Source: an uncultured Collinsella sp. (GTDB lineage: Bacteria; Actinomycetota; Coriobacteriia; Coriobacteriales; Coriobacteriaceae). Taken from it: a DNA stretch of 5,360 nt. Both the position numbers and the translations under genes were made by a program. The first letter of the stretch is position 1, and each line of letters opens with the position of its first letter. Of the stretch, positions 5,257 through 5,360 are shown piece by piece. A model generated the notes under the pieces. The model was not told the DNA's origin and did not search any database. It was given only the letters and a program-made list of their open reading frames with translations. Location of the stretch: NCBI GenBank assembly GCA_905197585.1, contig CAJJZO010000132.1, positions 1-5,360 of the forward strand, given 5' to 3'.

Positions 5257-5360
5257 TGGTGGGGCCGGGGGGTGGAAGGGCGCCCAAAAAAATTTTTTGT
5301 TGGACCCGCGCACGGGCGGGCCGCGCCGCCGAAGGCACCGCATATACGCGGGGCCGTGGG
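5257..5360. other. Low-complexity contig end, probably artefactual
   Basis: The sequence degrades into G-rich runs (5261-5272), the palindrome GGGCGCCC (5278-5285) followed by A7T6 (5286-5298), and GC-rich words with no coding structure. It mirrors the homopolymeric left end of the window, so reading errors or misassembly are the simplest explanation. Nothing functional is called here. Confidence 0.5.

Larger units (their letters stand above)
5053..5360. other. Gene-free 3' region with repeats, possible RNA structure and artefact
   Basis: No convincing gene was found in these 308 bases. Open frames on the minus strand run through the low-complexity end and have no usable ribosome binding site or recognisable domain. 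The region holds two copies of a 33-bp repeat (5064-5153), a nest of inverted repeats (5151-5242) and low-quality GC sequence at the tip, described separately. Confidence 0.6.

Noticed and set aside
5038..5343. 101-codon minus-strand frame convergent with the toxin gene
   Set aside because: Its N-terminal third comes from the unreliable contig end, no ribosome binding site is usable, and the only notable feature is the peptide echo of the DNA repeat. Reported as a repeat instead of a gene.

Overview
The window looks like a short contig from a high-GC, low-copy-repeat anaerobic gut actinomycete, most probably Coriobacteriia and perhaps Collinsella. The basis is strong GC bias at third codon positions, a clostridial/actinobacterial-type 6-phosphofructokinase with the PKTIDND signature, a Gram-positive-type membrane-anchored Ntn hydrolase, and strong AGGAGG-type ribosome binding sites. 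The genus is an inference from style of sequence, not from a marker gene.

Layout. Positions 1 to about 96 are homopolymeric C/G sequence that is probably a sequencing or assembly artefact. On the minus strand lie pfkA (119-1198) and, upstream of it, a choloylglycine-hydrolase-like linear amide hydrolase with an N-terminal membrane segment (1339-2424). The 140-base gap between them holds a perfect 10-bp inverted repeat next to an extended -10 element, which is the likely control region of pfkA. On the plus strand, divergent from the hydrolase, is an M18 aminopeptidase (2586-3971). Its stop codon is embedded in a perfect 14-bp REP-like palindrome (3970-4010), followed by a classical intrinsic terminator (4060-4092) that is preceded by a T-box-like octamer.

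Next comes an AT-rich promoter region with three helically phased copies of ATGCTWTA, then a two-gene toxin-antitoxin operon. It pairs a RelB/DinJ-like ribbon-helix-helix antitoxin with a long C-terminal tail (4188-4568) with a PIN_3-family ribonuclease toxin (4561-5052), overlapping by 8 bases. This is the accessory part of the window.

The last 308 bases have no convincing gene. They hold a 33-bp direct repeat (period 57, 18 identical bases at its 3' side) running directly into a 92-base segment with nested inverted repeats that could fold as a structured RNA, and finally more low-complexity GC sequence that is again probably unreliable.

The first three genes are housekeeping (glycolysis, extracellular or envelope amide hydrolysis, cytosolic peptide turnover) and need not act together. 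The only clear functional unit of several genes is the toxin-antitoxin pair. I found no large undescribed system; the least explained sequence is 5064-5242.
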